From: Ruminococcus sp.
Lineage (GTDB): Bacteria; Bacillota; Clostridia; Oscillospirales; Ruminococcaceae
Length of the DNA: 63,886 bases
Direction of reading: 5' to 3'
Assembly: GCA_017463375.1 (NCBI GenBank)
Contig: JAFTPG010000026.1
Span: 1 to 63,886 of the forward strand
The position numbers and the translations under genes were made by a program. The notes beneath the pieces are model-generated. The model made no database searches. It worked only from the letters and a program-made list of their open reading frames with translations, and was not told the DNA's origin. Shown piece after piece: positions 34,595 through 44,103 of this stretch. Within the stretch, counting starts at the first letter, position 1; every line of letters begins with the position of its first letter.

Positions 34595-35095
34595 ATGGCT
34601 AATATTGAAACACAGGGCACAGAGCTCGTAGAAAAGGTTGTTGCTATCAACCGTGTTTCCAAGACTGTTAAGGGCGGCCGTGTAATGAAGTTTGCTGCAC
34701 TCGTAGTAGTAGGCGACGGAAACGGCACAGTAGGCTTCGGTCTCGGAAAGTCAGGAGAAGTTCCGGACGCAATCCGTAAGGGTATTGAGGACGCAAAGAA
34801 GAACCTCAAGAAAATTGCGCTCAAGGGAACAACTATCCCTCATGAAATCGTCGGTGCATTCGGCGCAGGCAGAGTTCTTATGAAGCCCGCTGCACCCGGT
34901 ACCGGAGTTATCGCAGGCGGTCCTGTCCGTGCGGTAATCGAGGTTGCAGGTATCAAGGATATCAGAACAAAGTCACTTCGTTCAAACAATCCCTGCAACG
35001 TAGTAAGAGCTACAATCAACGGTCTTACATCATGCACAACAGCTAAGGAAGTTGCTGCAAAGAGAGGCAAGACTGTAAAGGAAATTTTAGGTTAA
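34595..35095 (+). CDS. rpsE: Small ribosomal subunit protein S5
   Basis: 166 residues; [20 protein letters not shown] and [19 protein letters not shown] are typical, and the C-terminus has the S5 alpha/beta domain. Important for decoding accuracy and for the mRNA helicase activity of the entry channel. Confidence 0.98.
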   Translation: MANIETQGTELVEKVVAINRVSKTVKGGRVMKFAALVVVGDGNGTVGFGLGKSGEVPDAIRKGIEDAKKNLKKIALKGTTIPHEIVGAFGAGRVLMKPAAPGTGVIAGGPVRAVIEVAGIKDIRTKSLRSNNPCNVVRATINGLTSCTTAKEVAAKRGKTVKEILG

Positions 35096-35110
35096 GAGGA
35101 GGCAGTAACA

Positions 35111-35287
35111 ATGGCAAAGGAAATCAAGCTTGTCAGAAGTCTTATCGGAAGAAAGAAAGACCAGATCGCTACTGCTCAGTCACTCGGCCTCAAGAAGGTT
35201 GGCGACATTACAGTTCAGCCCGATAACGAGCAGACAAACGGAAAAATCAAGAAAATATCCCACCTCGTTGAGGTACATGAAGCGTAA
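35111..35287 (+). CDS. rpmD: Large ribosomal subunit protein L30
   Basis: 58 residues, between rpsE and rplO where rpmD belongs. Translation gives MAKEIKLVRSLIGRKKDQIA, then ATAQSLGLKKVGD and a C-terminal KISHLVEVHEA, all family features. AGAGGAGG lies upstream. Confidence 0.96.
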   Translation: MAKEIKLVRSLIGRKKDQIATAQSLGLKKVGDITVQPDNEQTNGKIKKISHLVEVHEA

Positions 35288-35305
35288 GCAAGGAGGTGCA
35301 ACTTT

Positions 35306-35746
35306 ATGAAGATTCACGAATTAACACCTGCACTTGATTCCAACAAGGCTTCCAAGAGAATCGGAAGAGGCCACGGTTCAGGTAACGGAAAGACTGCCGG
35401 CAAGGGCCACAAGGGTCAGAACGCACGTTCAGGCGGCGGTGTAAGAATCGGCTTTGAGGGCGGTCAGATGCCTCTGGCAAGACGTATCCCTAAGAGAGGA
35501 TTCAACAACATTTTTGCAACAAAGTATGCTATCGTTAACGTAGCAGATCTCAATCAGTTCAAGGACGGCACTGTAGTAGATACAGAGCTTCTCGTAGCTG
35601 CTGGTCTCGTTAAGAAGGTGAACGACGGCGTTAAAATCCTCGGCAACGGCGAGCTTACTGCAAATCTTACAGTAAAGGCTGCTAAGTTCTCACAGAGTGC
35701 TATCGAAAAAATCGAAAAGGCTGGCGGGAAGGCTGAGGTGATGTAA
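35306..35746 (+). CDS. rplO: Large ribosomal subunit protein L15
   Basis: 146 residues; the glycine- and basic-rich N-terminus ([20 protein letters not shown]) and [18 protein letters not shown] are diagnostic. Late-assembly 50S protein; the stop is one base before the secY start. Confidence 0.98.
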   Translation: MKIHELTPALDSNKASKRIGRGHGSGNGKTAGKGHKGQNARSGGGVRIGFEGGQMPLARRIPKRGFNNIFATKYAIVNVADLNQFKDGTVVDTELLVAAGLVKKVNDGVKILGNGELTANLTVKAAKFSQSAIEKIEKAGGKAEVM

Positions 35747-35747
35747 T

Positions 35748-37058
35748 GTGTTTCAGACGCTGAGAAATGCCTGGAGTGTTCCGGAAATACGCAAAAAGCT
35801 TTTATACACATTACTCATCATTATTCTTTTCAGATTCGGAAGCGCAGTTACTGTACCGTTCCTCGATTCCAGCGCAGTACAGACCTGGATGGACAGCAAC
35901 GCAACAAACGGTAACTTCCTCGAATACATGAATGTTATGACCGGTGGTGCGCTTTCACAGGCAACCATCTTCTCACTCTCAATAACACCCTACATCAATG
36001 CATCAATTATAATGCAGCTTCTGACCTATGCGCTTCCGCCGCTTGAACGCTGGCGTGAAGAGGGCGAGGAAGGAAAGAAGAAGATCAATAAGATCACTGC
36101 ATTCGTTGCACTTGGACTTGCGATATTTATGGCTTTCGCATACTACCTCACACTCAAGAATTCAATGAGTGCTGTTGAGTATACAACAGGCTGGGAGATG
36201 TATTTCTCAGCAGCAGTAATTATCGCTTGTTTGGTAGCAGGTTCACAGCTCGTCGTCTGGATGGGCAACAGAATCAGCGACAAGGGTATCGGCAACGGCG
36301 TATCAATGATACTCTTCGCCGGTATCGCAGCAAGATTCCCCGTAGATCTCGGACGTCTTATCCAGCTTACTATGGATGAGCCCAGCCCGTATCTCTTCAT
36401 TACAATCGCTTATATACTGTTTATCATCTTCGAGTTCGCTTTCATCGTTTTCATGAACGAGTCAGAAAGAAGAATCCCGATCCAGTATGCAAAGCGCGTA
36501 GTCGGCAGAAAGCAGTACGGCGGTCAGAAAACTCATATTCCGATCAAGGTATGCATGAGTGGCGTTATGCCGATCATCTTTGCGATGTCATTCATGTCGC
36601 TTCCGGCTACAATTCAGCTTTTCAATCCCGTAGACGAGAATTCCTCAAGCTTCTACAAGGGCTTCTGCGAGTTCTTCAGCACAAGAGGTATCCCGTATGC
36701 AATCATCTATTTCATCCTGATCGTTGCATTCAACTACTTCTATGTGTCAATCCAGTATAATCCCATTGAGATTGCCAATAATCTCCGTCAGAGCAACGGC
36801 GGTATCCCCGGTATCAGACCCGGAAAGCCTACATCGGACTACATCCAGAGAGTTCTTTCAAAGATTACTCTCGTTGGTGCGGTATTCCTCGGAATCATCG
36901 CTATCATCCCGATCTTTATTTCAATGGCGGACGATCAGCTTTCATCACTTTCAATGGGCGGTACTACACTTCTCATCGCAGTAAGTGTTGCTCTCGAAAC
37001 AACACGAACACTCGAATCACAGCTTATGATGCGTCATCATAAGGGCTTCTTACAGTAA
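35748..37058 (+). CDS. secY: Preprotein translocase subunit SecY
   Basis: 436 residues from GTG 35748, one base after the rplO stop. Ten hydrophobic helices are visible. Family motifs include the plug region SQATIFSLSITPYINASIIMQ (quoted in part as FSLSITPYINASIIMQ), the cytoplasmic loop RRIPIQYAKR and PGIRPGKPTSDYI. SecY forms the SecYEG channel for secretion and membrane insertion. Confidence 0.98.
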   Translation: MFQTLRNAWSVPEIRKKLLYTLLIIILFRFGSAVTVPFLDSSAVQTWMDSNATNGNFLEYMNVMTGGALSQATIFSLSITPYINASIIMQLLTYALPPLERWREEGEEGKKKINKITAFVALGLAIFMAFAYYLTLKNSMSAVEYTTGWEMYFSAAVIIACLVAGSQLVVWMGNRISDKGIGNGVSMILFAGIAARFPVDLGRLIQLTMDEPSPYLFITIAYILFIIFEFAFIVFMNESERRIPIQYAKRVVGRKQYGGQKTHIPIKVCMSGVMPIIFAMSFMSLPATIQLFNPVDENSSSFYKGFCEFFSTRGIPYAIIYFILIVAFNYFYVSIQYNPIEIANNLRQSNGGIPGIRPGKPTSDYIQRVLSKITLVGAVFLGIIAIIPIFISMADDQLSSLSMGGTTLLIAVSVALETTRTLESQLMMRHHKGFLQ

Positions 37059-37073
37059 TAGGAGGATGCTTAT

Positions 37074-37706
37074 ATGAATCTTATCTTTTTAGGCGCTCCC
37101 GGCGCAGGAAAGGGAACTCAGGCTGAGGTAGTTTCCGAGGCTCTCAACATTCCTCAGATTTCAACAGGCAACATTCTTCGTGAGGCAGCTAAGAACGGTA
37201 CAGAGTACGGTCTCAAGGCTAAGGCTGCTATGGATGCAGGCGCTCTCGTTTCTGACGATATCGTAATCGGTATCCTCAAGGAGAGAATCGCTGAGGACGA
37301 CTGTCAGAACGGCTTTATCCTCGACGGCTTCCCGAGAACAGTTCCTCAGGCAGAGGCTCTTGACGCTATGAACATCAAGATCGACAAGGTAATCGAGATT
37401 GCAGTTCCCGACGAAACAATCAAGCAGAGAGTTTCAGGCAGACGTGTCTGCGAGGGCTGCGGTGCTTCTTACCACATCGAATACAAGCCTTCCAAGGTTG
37501 AAGGTACTTGTGATAAGTGCGGCGGCAATACAGTTATCCGTAAGGATGACCAGCCCGAGACAGTTCTCGAGCGTCTCGCAGTTTATCACGAAAAGACAGC
37601 TCCCCTGAAGGACTATTACGGAAAGCAGGGCAAGCTCGTTACAGTTGAGGGTCAGGAAGAGGTAGCTGATACTTCAAAACTCACACTCGCTGCTGTAAAG
37701 GCGTAA
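37074..37706 (+). CDS. adk: Adenylate kinase with zinc-type LID
   Basis: 210 residues. P-loop GAPGAGKGTQ (residues 7-16), NMP-binding ISTGNILREA and GFILDGFPRT. The LID domain has CEGCG and CDKCG, giving the four-cysteine zinc site typical of Gram-positive enzymes. Interconverts ATP+AMP and 2 ADP. Placed in the spc operon as in most Firmicutes. Confidence 0.98.
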   Translation: MNLIFLGAPGAGKGTQAEVVSEALNIPQISTGNILREAAKNGTEYGLKAKAAMDAGALVSDDIVIGILKERIAEDDCQNGFILDGFPRTVPQAEALDAMNIKIDKVIEIAVPDETIKQRVSGRRVCEGCGASYHIEYKPSKVEGTCDKCGGNTVIRKDDQPETVLERLAVYHEKTAPLKDYYGKQGKLVTVEGQEEVADTSKLTLAAVKA

Positions 37707-37712
37707 GCTGTC

Positions 37713-38462
37713 ATGATTAGCATCAAATCCAAAACCGATTTAGCTAAAATGCGTGAAGCCGGAAAAATCGCCGGCGGAGCGCTGAAGCTTGCGGGTGAAT
37801 CTATCAGGGCAGGCATGAGCACTCTTGAACTCGATAAGATCGTACATGATTATATCGTGCGATGCGGTGCAAAGCCTTCCTTCAAAGGTTACGGTGGTTT
37901 TCCCGGAAGTGCCTGCATTTCAATAAATGAAGAGGTAATCCACGGAATTCCCCGTGCCAATAAAATTATCCGTGAGGGAGATATCGTCAGCGTCGATGTC
38001 GGAGCCTTTTACAATGGGTTCCACGGAGATACCTGTGCAACCTTTCCCTGCGGAGAAATTTCTGATGAAGCAAAAGCATTGCTTGAGGTTACGAAGGCAA
38101 GCCTTTACGAAGGTATCGCCCAAGCTCAGGTTGGCGCCAGACTCGGAGATGTCTCTCATGCTATCGAGGAGTACTGTGCCTCACGAGGCTACGGAATCGT
38201 AAGAAATTACTGCGGCCACGGAGTCGGCAGAGAGCTTCATGAGTCGCCGGAAGTCCCGAACTGGGGACGTGCGGGTCATGGACCAAGACTCACAGCCGGA
38301 ATGACAATTGCTATCGAGCCGATGATCAATGTCAAAGGCGACGATGTCAGGGTTCTCAAGGACGGTTGGACCGTTCTGACGGTGAGTGGTTCACTATCTG
38401 CTCATTTTGAGCATACTATCGCAATAACTCCTGACGGTCCCGTCATTATGACACAGCCCTGA
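37713..38462 (+). CDS. map: Methionine aminopeptidase, type I
   Basis: 249 residues, ATG seven bases after the adk stop. The metal ligands lie in DVGAFYNGFHGDTCAT, the histidine in NYCGHGVGRELHESP, and glutamates in IAIEPMIN and HFEHTIAI. Removes the initiator methionine from nascent proteins. No N-terminal zinc-finger extension is present. Confidence 0.97.
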   Translation: MISIKSKTDLAKMREAGKIAGGALKLAGESIRAGMSTLELDKIVHDYIVRCGAKPSFKGYGGFPGSACISINEEVIHGIPRANKIIREGDIVSVDVGAFYNGFHGDTCATFPCGEISDEAKALLEVTKASLYEGIAQAQVGARLGDVSHAIEEYCASRGYGIVRNYCGHGVGRELHESPEVPNWGRAGHGPRLTAGMTIAIEPMINVKGDDVRVLKDGWTVLTVSGSLSAHFEHTIAITPDGPVIMTQP

Positions 38463-38475
38463 CGGAGGGATGATT

Positions 38476-38718
38476 GTGAAGGTACAAACAGGCTCAGTCG
38501 TAAAAGCAGCTGCGGGAAGAGACGGCGGAGGATATTTCGCAGTCGTCGGAATGCAGGACGGATATTGCCTTATCGCAGACGGGAAAAGCCGGAGACTAGG
38601 CAGCCCGAAGCGTAAGAATATCAAACATCTGCGCTTTACGAACAGTATGATTGATTTAAACGATATAACTGATAAAAAACTCAGAACGCTGCTGAGAGAA
38701 ATTTCAGCTGCTGAGTAA
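38476..38718 (+). CDS. KOW-domain RNA-binding protein (L14e-like)
   Basis: 80 residues. GTG 38476 is preferred because GGAGGG ends six bases before it; the ATG two codons earlier directly abuts that site. The KOW core reads VKVQTGSVVKAAAGRDGGGYFAVV (quoted as TGSVVKAAAGRDGGGYF) and resembles archaeal/eukaryal L14e. Proteins of this kind occur between map and infA in many Clostridia, and a role in ribosome biogenesis or translation is likely but not established. Confidence 0.85.
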   Translation: MKVQTGSVVKAAAGRDGGGYFAVVGMQDGYCLIADGKSRRLGSPKRKNIKHLRFTNSMIDLNDITDKKLRTLLREISAAE

Positions 38719-38733
38719 AGGAGGTTATGCAAG

Positions 38734-38952
38734 GTGTCAAAGGAAGATGTAATCGAGGTAGAGGGAACCGTAACGGACGCTCTCCCGAACGCAATGTTTA
38801 AGGTTCAGCTTGAAAACGGACATGAGGTTCTTTCTCATGTATCAGGCAAGCTCAGAATGAACTATATAAGAATCGTGCCGGGTGACAAGGTTAAGCTTGA
38901 AATGTCACCGTATGATCTGTCTAAGGGCAGAATCACATGGCGTGTTAAGTAA
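38734..38952 (+). CDS. infA: Translation initiation factor IF-1
   Basis: 72 residues, start GTG 38734 behind AAAGGAGG. OB fold with [19 protein letters not shown] and [13 protein letters not shown]. Binds the 30S A site and works with IF-2 and IF-3. Confidence 0.98.
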   Translation: MSKEDVIEVEGTVTDALPNAMFKVQLENGHEVLSHVSGKLRMNYIRIVPGDKVKLEMSPYDLSKGRITWRVK

Positions 38953-38996
38953 TAAATAAAGCCGAAAGGCTCTATCCGCTAAAGGAGGTATTTTCA

Positions 38997-39110
38997 ATGA
39001 AAGTCAGACCTTCAGTAAAACCTATTTGCGAAAAGTGCAAGGTTATTAAACGTAAAGGCAGAATCATGGTAATCTGCGAAAATCCAAAGCATAAGCAGCG
39101 TCAGGGCTAA
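38997..39110 (+). CDS. rpmJ: Large ribosomal subunit protein L36
   Basis: 37 residues; [20 protein letters not shown] followed by [18 protein letters not shown]. The C-x2-C and C/H ligands show the zinc-binding form. AAAGGAGG lies eight bases upstream. Confidence 0.98.
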   Translation: MKVRPSVKPICEKCKVIKRKGRIMVICENPKHKQRQG

Positions 39111-39143
39111 TCCGGACGCATTAATGGAGGTGCAAATAACAAT

Positions 39144-39512
39144 ATGGCAAGAATAGCTGGTGTTGACCTTCCCAAGAATAAGAGAATCGAGATTGGTCTT
39201 ACTTATATCTACGGAATCGGTCGTCAGACTGCAACAACAATCCTCGCAAACACAGGCGTAAACCCTGACGTAAGAGTTAAGGATCTCGCTGAGGAGGATG
39301 TAGCTAAGCTTCGTGACTATATCGATGCAAATTATACAGTTGAGGGTGATCTTCGCCGTGAAGTTGCTCTTAACATCAAGAGACTTGTAGAGATTGGCTG
39401 CTACAGAGGCGTTCGTCATCGTAAGGGTCTGCCTGTAAGAGGTCAGAGAACTAAGACAAACGCAAGAACTCGCAAGGGTCCTGTAAAGACAATCGCTAAC
39501 AAGAAGAAGTAA
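39144..39512 (+). CDS. rpsM: Small ribosomal subunit protein S13
   Basis: 122 residues; [20 protein letters not shown] at the start and [20 protein letters not shown] at the end. Contacts the P-site tRNA and the 50S through the A-site finger. Confidence 0.98.
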   Translation: MARIAGVDLPKNKRIEIGLTYIYGIGRQTATTILANTGVNPDVRVKDLAEEDVAKLRDYIDANYTVEGDLRREVALNIKRLVEIGCYRGVRHRKGLPVRGQRTKTNARTRKGPVKTIANKKK

Positions 39513-39526
39513 GGAGGTTATGAGCT

Positions 39527-39931
39527 TTGGCACAGCAGAAGGGTAAAAAGGTTACTACTATCAGAAGACGTAGAGAACGTAAGAACATCGAAAGCGGCGC
39601 AGTTCATATTCAGTCCACTTTCAACAATACAATTGTAACAATCACAGATACTCAGGGAAATGCAATTTCTTGGGCAAGTGCAGGCGGACTCGGCTTCAGA
39701 GGTTCGAGAAAGTCAACTCCTTTCGCAGCTCAGACAGCTGCTGAGACAGCTGCAAAGGCAGCTATGGAGCACGGTCTCAAGAATGTAGAGGTTTACGTTA
39801 AGGGACCCGGATCAGGTCGTGAGGCAGCAATCAGAGCTCTTCAGACAGTAGGTCTTGAGGTTAAGATGATCAAGGACGTTACTCCGATTCCCCATAATGG
39901 ATGCCGTCCTCCGAAGAGAAGACGTGTCTAA
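39527..39931 (+). CDS. rpsK: Small ribosomal subunit protein S11
   Basis: 134 residues from TTG 39527, with AAGGAGG nine bases upstream. Motifs [16 protein letters not shown] (here [20 protein letters not shown]) and [15 protein letters not shown] are diagnostic. Part of the mRNA exit platform. Confidence 0.98.
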   Translation: MAQQKGKKVTTIRRRRERKNIESGAVHIQSTFNNTIVTITDTQGNAISWASAGGLGFRGSRKSTPFAAQTAAETAAKAAMEHGLKNVEVYVKGPGSGREAAIRALQTVGLEVKMIKDVTPIPHNGCRPPKRRRV

Positions 39932-39954
39932 TTTTACAGGAGGTGTAATTCGAA

Positions 39955-40554
39955 ATGGCAGTACAGAAAGAACCTATTCTTAAAAGATGCAGATATTTAG
40001 GCATCAGCCCCGCAGTAATGGGCGTTTCTAAGAAGGAATCAATCAGATTTAAGAATGCAAACAACAGAAAGAAGATTTCTGAATATGGTCTCCAGCTCAA
40101 GGAAAAGCAGAAGCTGAAGTTCATCTACGGCGTTCTCGAGAAGCAGTTCTACCACTACTTTGAAATCGCTTCAAAGATGGAAGGCAAGACAGGTGATAAC
40201 CTTATCACAGTTCTCGAGTCAAGACTCGACAGCGTTGTTTACAGAATGGGTCTTGCTCTCACAAGAAGAGAGGCTAGACAGCTCGTTGTTCACAGCCACT
40301 ACACTGTAAACGGCAAAAAGGTAAACATTCCTTCCTATAGAGTAAAGGTTGGCGATGTTATCGCTCTTCGTGAAAAGGACAGAACTTCTGACAAGTTCAA
40401 GGCTACAGTAGAAGCTACTGGCGACAGAGTTGTTCCCGTATGGCTCGATGCTAAGAAGGACGACTTCAGCGCAACAGTAACTCGTATGCCTTCAGCAGAG
40501 GATATCGATTACGAGGCTGCTACACACCTCATCGTCGAGCTGTACTCCAAGTAA
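39955..40554 (+). CDS. rpsD: Small ribosomal subunit protein S4, zinc-free form
   Basis: 199 residues. The N-terminal domain has only one cysteine (KRCRYLGISP), so the zinc cluster of many S4 proteins is absent. The S4 RNA-binding domain includes RLDSVVYRMGLALTRREARQ and VNGKKVNIPSYRVKVGD. Body-assembly primary binder; in Bacillus it represses its own separate gene, here it stays in the alpha operon. Confidence 0.96.
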   Translation: MAVQKEPILKRCRYLGISPAVMGVSKKESIRFKNANNRKKISEYGLQLKEKQKLKFIYGVLEKQFYHYFEIASKMEGKTGDNLITVLESRLDSVVYRMGLALTRREARQLVVHSHYTVNGKKVNIPSYRVKVGDVIALREKDRTSDKFKATVEATGDRVVPVWLDAKKDDFSATVTRMPSAEDIDYEAATHLIVELYSK

Positions 40555-40616
40555 TAAGTAATATTGCTTGAACTGACACTCGAACAAAACAGTTATTGCG
40601 AAATAGGAGGGTTTTT

Positions 40617-41582
40617 ATGCTTGAAAAAATAAATAAGCCGGATATCGAAATTGTCGAGCTGAAAAGCGACGGCAAATACGGTAAATTCGTTTTAGCACCG
40701 TTGGAGCGCGGGTACGGTATTACTCTTGGCAACAGTCTCAGACGTGTGCTGCTCTCCTCACTTCCGGGTGTGGCTGTAACATCTGTAAAGCTTCAGGGCA
40801 AGGATGGTACAGTTCATCATGAGTTGTCAACCATTCCGGGCGTAAAAGAGGATGTAACAGAAATCATCCTCAGCATCAAGGGTTTGACTGCCAAGCTCTA
40901 CGGAGATGATCCGAAAACAGTTTATATAGAGGCAGAGGGCGAATGCGAAGTAACAGCCGGCGATATAAAAACCGACTCTGAGGTTAATATCCTCGATCCC
41001 GGTATGCATATTGCTACACTGGGTAAGGACGCAAAGCTTTACATGGAAATTACTATCGACAGAGGCAGAGGCTATGTGTCTGCTGAGCGTAATAAGAAGA
41101 TGGTAAATCTTCCTGTTGATGTGATTGCTGTAGACAGCATCTATACTCCTGTTTTAAAGGTAAACTACACAGTCGAGGATACTCGACTCGGTCAGGTTAC
41201 CGACTATGACAAGCTCACCCTCGAGGTATGGACCGACGGTACAATCTCGGCTAAGGAGGCTCTGTCACAGGCAGCCAATCTCCTCAACGAGCATCTTAAG
41301 CTGTTCATCGACCTCTCAGAAGAGGCAGGACTGGCTGAGGTCCTCGTCGAAAAGGACGAAAAGGGCAAGGAGAAAATCCTTGAGATGACCATTGAGGATC
41401 TTGACTTATCGGTACGTTCATTCAATTGTCTCAAGCGTGCCGGAATTAATACTGTAGACGACTTGATTAACAAGTCTGAGGAAGAAATGATGAAGGTTAG
41501 AAACCTTGGAAAGAAATCCTTCGACGAGGTTAAGGAAAAGCTCCAGTCACTGGGCTTTGACCTTTCTTCCGAAGAGGAATAA
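40617..41582 (+). CDS. rpoA: RNA polymerase alpha subunit
   Basis: 321 residues from ATG 40617 behind AGGAGG. N-terminal dimerisation domain with [20 protein letters not shown]; flexible linker about 230-250; C-terminal domain with [19 protein letters not shown] and [15 protein letters not shown], which binds UP elements and regulators. Confidence 0.98.
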   Translation: MLEKINKPDIEIVELKSDGKYGKFVLAPLERGYGITLGNSLRRVLLSSLPGVAVTSVKLQGKDGTVHHELSTIPGVKEDVTEIILSIKGLTAKLYGDDPKTVYIEAEGECEVTAGDIKTDSEVNILDPGMHIATLGKDAKLYMEITIDRGRGYVSAERNKKMVNLPVDVIAVDSIYTPVLKVNYTVEDTRLGQVTDYDKLTLEVWTDGTISAKEALSQAANLLNEHLKLFIDLSEEAGLAEVLVEKDEKGKEKILEMTIEDLDLSVRSFNCLKRAGINTVDDLINKSEEEMMKVRNLGKKSFDEVKEKLQSLGFDLSSEEE

Positions 41583-41637
41583 TAAAACCGAAAACATAAC
41601 AGGTGCCTATGCGCCGATGTGAAAAGGAGTGAATTAC

Positions 41638-41979
41638 ATGCCGGGTACAAGAAAGCTGGGCAGAACAACTGACCATAGAAAAGCAATGCTCAGAGGCATG
41701 GTAACTTTCCTTCTCGAGAACGGTCAGATCGAAACAACCGTTACAAGAGCTAAGGAAGTTCGTGCTGTTGCAGAAAAAATGATTACTATCGGTAAAAATA
41801 ATGATCTGCACTCCAAGCGTCAGGTAATGGCTTACGTTACTAAGGAAGACGTTGCTAAGAAGCTTTTTGATGAGATTTCACCTAAGTACGCTGACAGAAA
41901 CGGTGGTTACACACAGATCGTTAAGATCGGTCCCCGTCGTGGTGACGCTGCTGAGATGGCTATCATCAAGCTCGTTTAA
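41638..41979 (+). CDS. rplQ: Large ribosomal subunit protein L17
   Basis: 113 residues from ATG 41638 (AAAAGGAG upstream); [20 protein letters not shown] and [14 protein letters not shown]. The last gene of the ribosomal superoperon, followed by a strong terminator. Confidence 0.97.
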   Translation: MPGTRKLGRTTDHRKAMLRGMVTFLLENGQIETTVTRAKEVRAVAEKMITIGKNNDLHSKRQVMAYVTKEDVAKKLFDEISPKYADRNGGYTQIVKIGPRRGDAAEMAIIKLV

Positions 41980-42000
41980 TCGCAGATTTATAAACAAATT

Positions 42001-42029
42001 GACCGTCCCGTTAAGGGACGGTTTTTTGT
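42001..42029 (+). terminator. Intrinsic terminator of the ribosomal operon
   Basis: ACCGTCCC/GGGACGGT stem with a short loop and TTTTTTG tail. Confidence 0.93.
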
Positions 42030-42148
42030 TTGCGTTGAAAATTAATAAATTTATCGACGACGGATTTATATTATAAAGAGGCAACAAACGTTGCCGCTGA
42101 TAGTTGATTTTACCGAAAACTTTGTTATAAAATTGTTGATTCTGTGCA

Positions 42149-42177
42149 TTGACTTATTATAAAAATTATGATATTAT
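42149..42177 (+). promoter_or_regulatory. Promoter of the first lipoprotein gene
   Basis: TTGACT at 42149-42154, 17-base spacer, TATTAT at 42172-42177. Confidence 0.75.
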
Positions 42178-42266
42178 GAAATTGTAATAAAGATAATCAT
42201 TTGTACATGCTTATCTATAATCGGCTCTAACGCTGATCTATATAATCATTCATAGGAGGTATCAGT

Positions 42267-42914
42267 ATGAAGAAAATACTTTGTATAATTGCTTTACAGT
42301 TATTACTTTGCGGCTGTGAAAATACAGAAAAAACGTTTACATCCGAAAACGTTGAATCTGCAACAGTGACGACGACAGAAATTTCTCCTGAAGAAACTGA
42401 AGTATTCGTGGATGAAGATACCTCAATAATATACGAAACTCTTGATGCATTTAAATCATCGGACTTTTATAACACTATGAAGTCAGAAGGCTATCCACCA
42501 TATCTTCTTGAATTTGATGAGGAAAGATATGACTTAGGAAAAATCATTTCCAATACAAGCTCTTATGATTATATTCTGTATGATAACGAAGCTGAGGTGA
42601 ATATTGTATATTCAATAATGTATGATACCTATATTGAGGAAATGAGTGACCTTCAAGCTGCTTTTCCTTATTCGGACAATATACTGACAACAGCTGAGTG
42701 CGGCGGAGAAATTTATGACGTATATTTAATAACGTCGCCATATAATGTAGACTCTGAAAAAAATTCTACTTTCACGGACTATGACCTTGCATTTCTTCCT
42801 GATTTCAGATATGAAGCATATTTGACGATTAATGGTATCACCACTACCGACGAAATCCTCTCCTATTTCGATGACTTCGTACTAGTCCCCGACGAATCCC
42901 AAGCAGCGCAGTAA
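42267..42914 (+). CDS. Putative lipoprotein of unknown function
   Basis: 215 residues; AGGAGG upstream. The signal MKKILCIIALQLLLCGCENT has a lipobox ending in Cys 17, so it should be lipid-anchored on the outside. A Thr/Ser/Glu-rich linker (about 22-50) is followed by an acidic, aromatic-rich domain with many D, E and Y. I do not recognise the domain. It has its own promoter. AT-rich codons compared with the ribosomal genes before it suggest a less conserved accessory gene. Confidence 0.75.
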   Translation: MKKILCIIALQLLLCGCENTEKTFTSENVESATVTTTEISPEETEVFVDEDTSIIYETLDAFKSSDFYNTMKSEGYPPYLLEFDEERYDLGKIISNTSSYDYILYDNEAEVNIVYSIMYDTYIEEMSDLQAAFPYSDNILTTAECGGEIYDVYLITSPYNVDSEKNSTFTDYDLAFLPDFRYEAYLTINGITTTDEILSYFDDFVLVPDESQAAQ

Positions 42915-42976
42915 TTATTAATCAGAGATTAAAATTCCCCGATAGCAAAGGCGTATGCAAAAACCGCATTGACGAT

Positions 42977-43005
42977 TTGACATTCATCTGAATATGTGAT
43001 ATAAT
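42977..43005 (+). promoter_or_regulatory. Promoter of the second lipoprotein gene
   Basis: TTGACA at 42977-42982, 17-base spacer, TATAAT at 43000-43005. Confidence 0.88.
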
Positions 43006-43040
43006 TCATTTCGGATTTAGTACATCAGGAGTGAATAGAA

Positions 43041-43817
43041 ATGAAAAGAGCAGCTGCAATCATGGTGTTTACAGCAATTCTGCTTTGTGGATGCGCTTCA
43101 TCGGATAACGCTGAAACAGATAAATTCAACAGCACTGAAAATGCTTCTGAGGGAGCTTTTCCTCCCGGATATAAGAGGCTTTATTTTGGTGCAGAGATGA
43201 ATGAAGAAACCATTCAGTCACTGTTCGGAGATGAATACGAGGAGCTCTACAGTGCGGAATCAGAACAGACAGCAGAGCTTCCCGAACCGACAACAGCAAG
43301 TAATACTTCCGAAACTACAATTACTGTGGGAACTTCAAAATCCGGCGCTGAATCAAATTCCTCTGCAAGCGAGATATATCAGACCGAGGAGGAGATTAAA
43401 GAGGCTGCCGTGAAATATGCTCTTCCTGACGTGAGCGGAAGCAGTTACACGATTGATTATGTCAATGTTCCGAGCGGATTGTCAGGCGCATATAACCTGA
43501 ACCTTACAGATGGAAAAGGCAAAAGTTTCCTTGTAATGGTGTCGGAGAAGCGTGGAGATTACGATTTCCATTCCATGATGGAGATGTATAAGTGCAGTTC
43601 AATGGAGTACACAACAATTAAAACAGGCGGAAAAGAAATCGAAGCCTGCTTTATGGAAGTAAATATGAATGCGGAGGGCGGAATGATAACAAAATATCTC
43701 AGATTCATGACCGATGACTCAACGCTGGTTTCTCTGAGTACAAGCACCAGCGCAGGTACTCTCGAGGAATATGTCAGTCTGGCGGAAGAAATTGATTTCA
43801 GCGGAGTGACTCTCTAG
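43041..43817 (+). CDS. Putative lipoprotein of unknown function
   Basis: 258 residues. MKRAAAIMVFTAILLCGCAS carries a lipobox with Cys 18. A Ser/Thr/Glu-rich linker (about 70-125) precedes a C-terminal domain of about 120 residues with NLTDGKGKSFLVMVSEKRGDY-like beta strands (quoted in part). The organisation resembles the preceding lipoprotein, but similarity beyond the signal is low. No function assigned. Confidence 0.75.
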   Translation: MKRAAAIMVFTAILLCGCASSDNAETDKFNSTENASEGAFPPGYKRLYFGAEMNEETIQSLFGDEYEELYSAESEQTAELPEPTTASNTSETTITVGTSKSGAESNSSASEIYQTEEEIKEAAVKYALPDVSGSSYTIDYVNVPSGLSGAYNLNLTDGKGKSFLVMVSEKRGDYDFHSMMEMYKCSSMEYTTIKTGGKEIEACFMEVNMNAEGGMITKYLRFMTDDSTLVSLSTSTSAGTLEEYVSLAEEIDFSGVTL

Positions 43818-43855
43818 TACAATTGTGAAACTACGGTGAAATTCCCCGAAAACAC

Positions 43856-43884
43856 TTGAAATTTTGCTGATAGTATGGTATAAT
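43856..43884 (+). promoter_or_regulatory. Promoter of yajC
   Basis: TTGAAA at 43856-43861, 17-base spacer, TATAAT at 43879-43884. A family B repeat lies between this promoter and yajC. Confidence 0.75.
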
Positions 43885-43897
43885 TATAGGGATATAC

Positions 43898-44061
43898 TAG
43901 GGCGTATTGCCGCTAAGCCGAATATGCGTCTTTTTTGCAAAATTTCACACATACTGCGTTAAAAATCCTTGTAGTGCGTTAGCACGCCTGCGGATTTTTG
44001 CCTTGTCTGTGTGAAATTTGTGCTAAAAAATCCGCTTATTCGTTTAGTGTCAACACACCCC
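43898..44061. repeat. Interspersed element, family B, long copy
   Basis: About 164 bases between imperfect inverted ends (AGGGCGTATTGCCGCTAAG and TTTAGTGTCAACACACCC). Blocks GCAAAATTTCACACATACTG, CGTTAAAAATCC and CCGCTTATTCGTTTAGTG recur at 61562-61658. An internal TTTCACAC/GTGTGAAA pair can form a long hairpin. It lies in the yajC leader, leaving the promoter upstream intact. Confidence 0.75.
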
Positions 44062-44103
44062 AAATCAGAAAAACCGCATTTTTGCGGAGGAATGGAGATT
44101 ATT

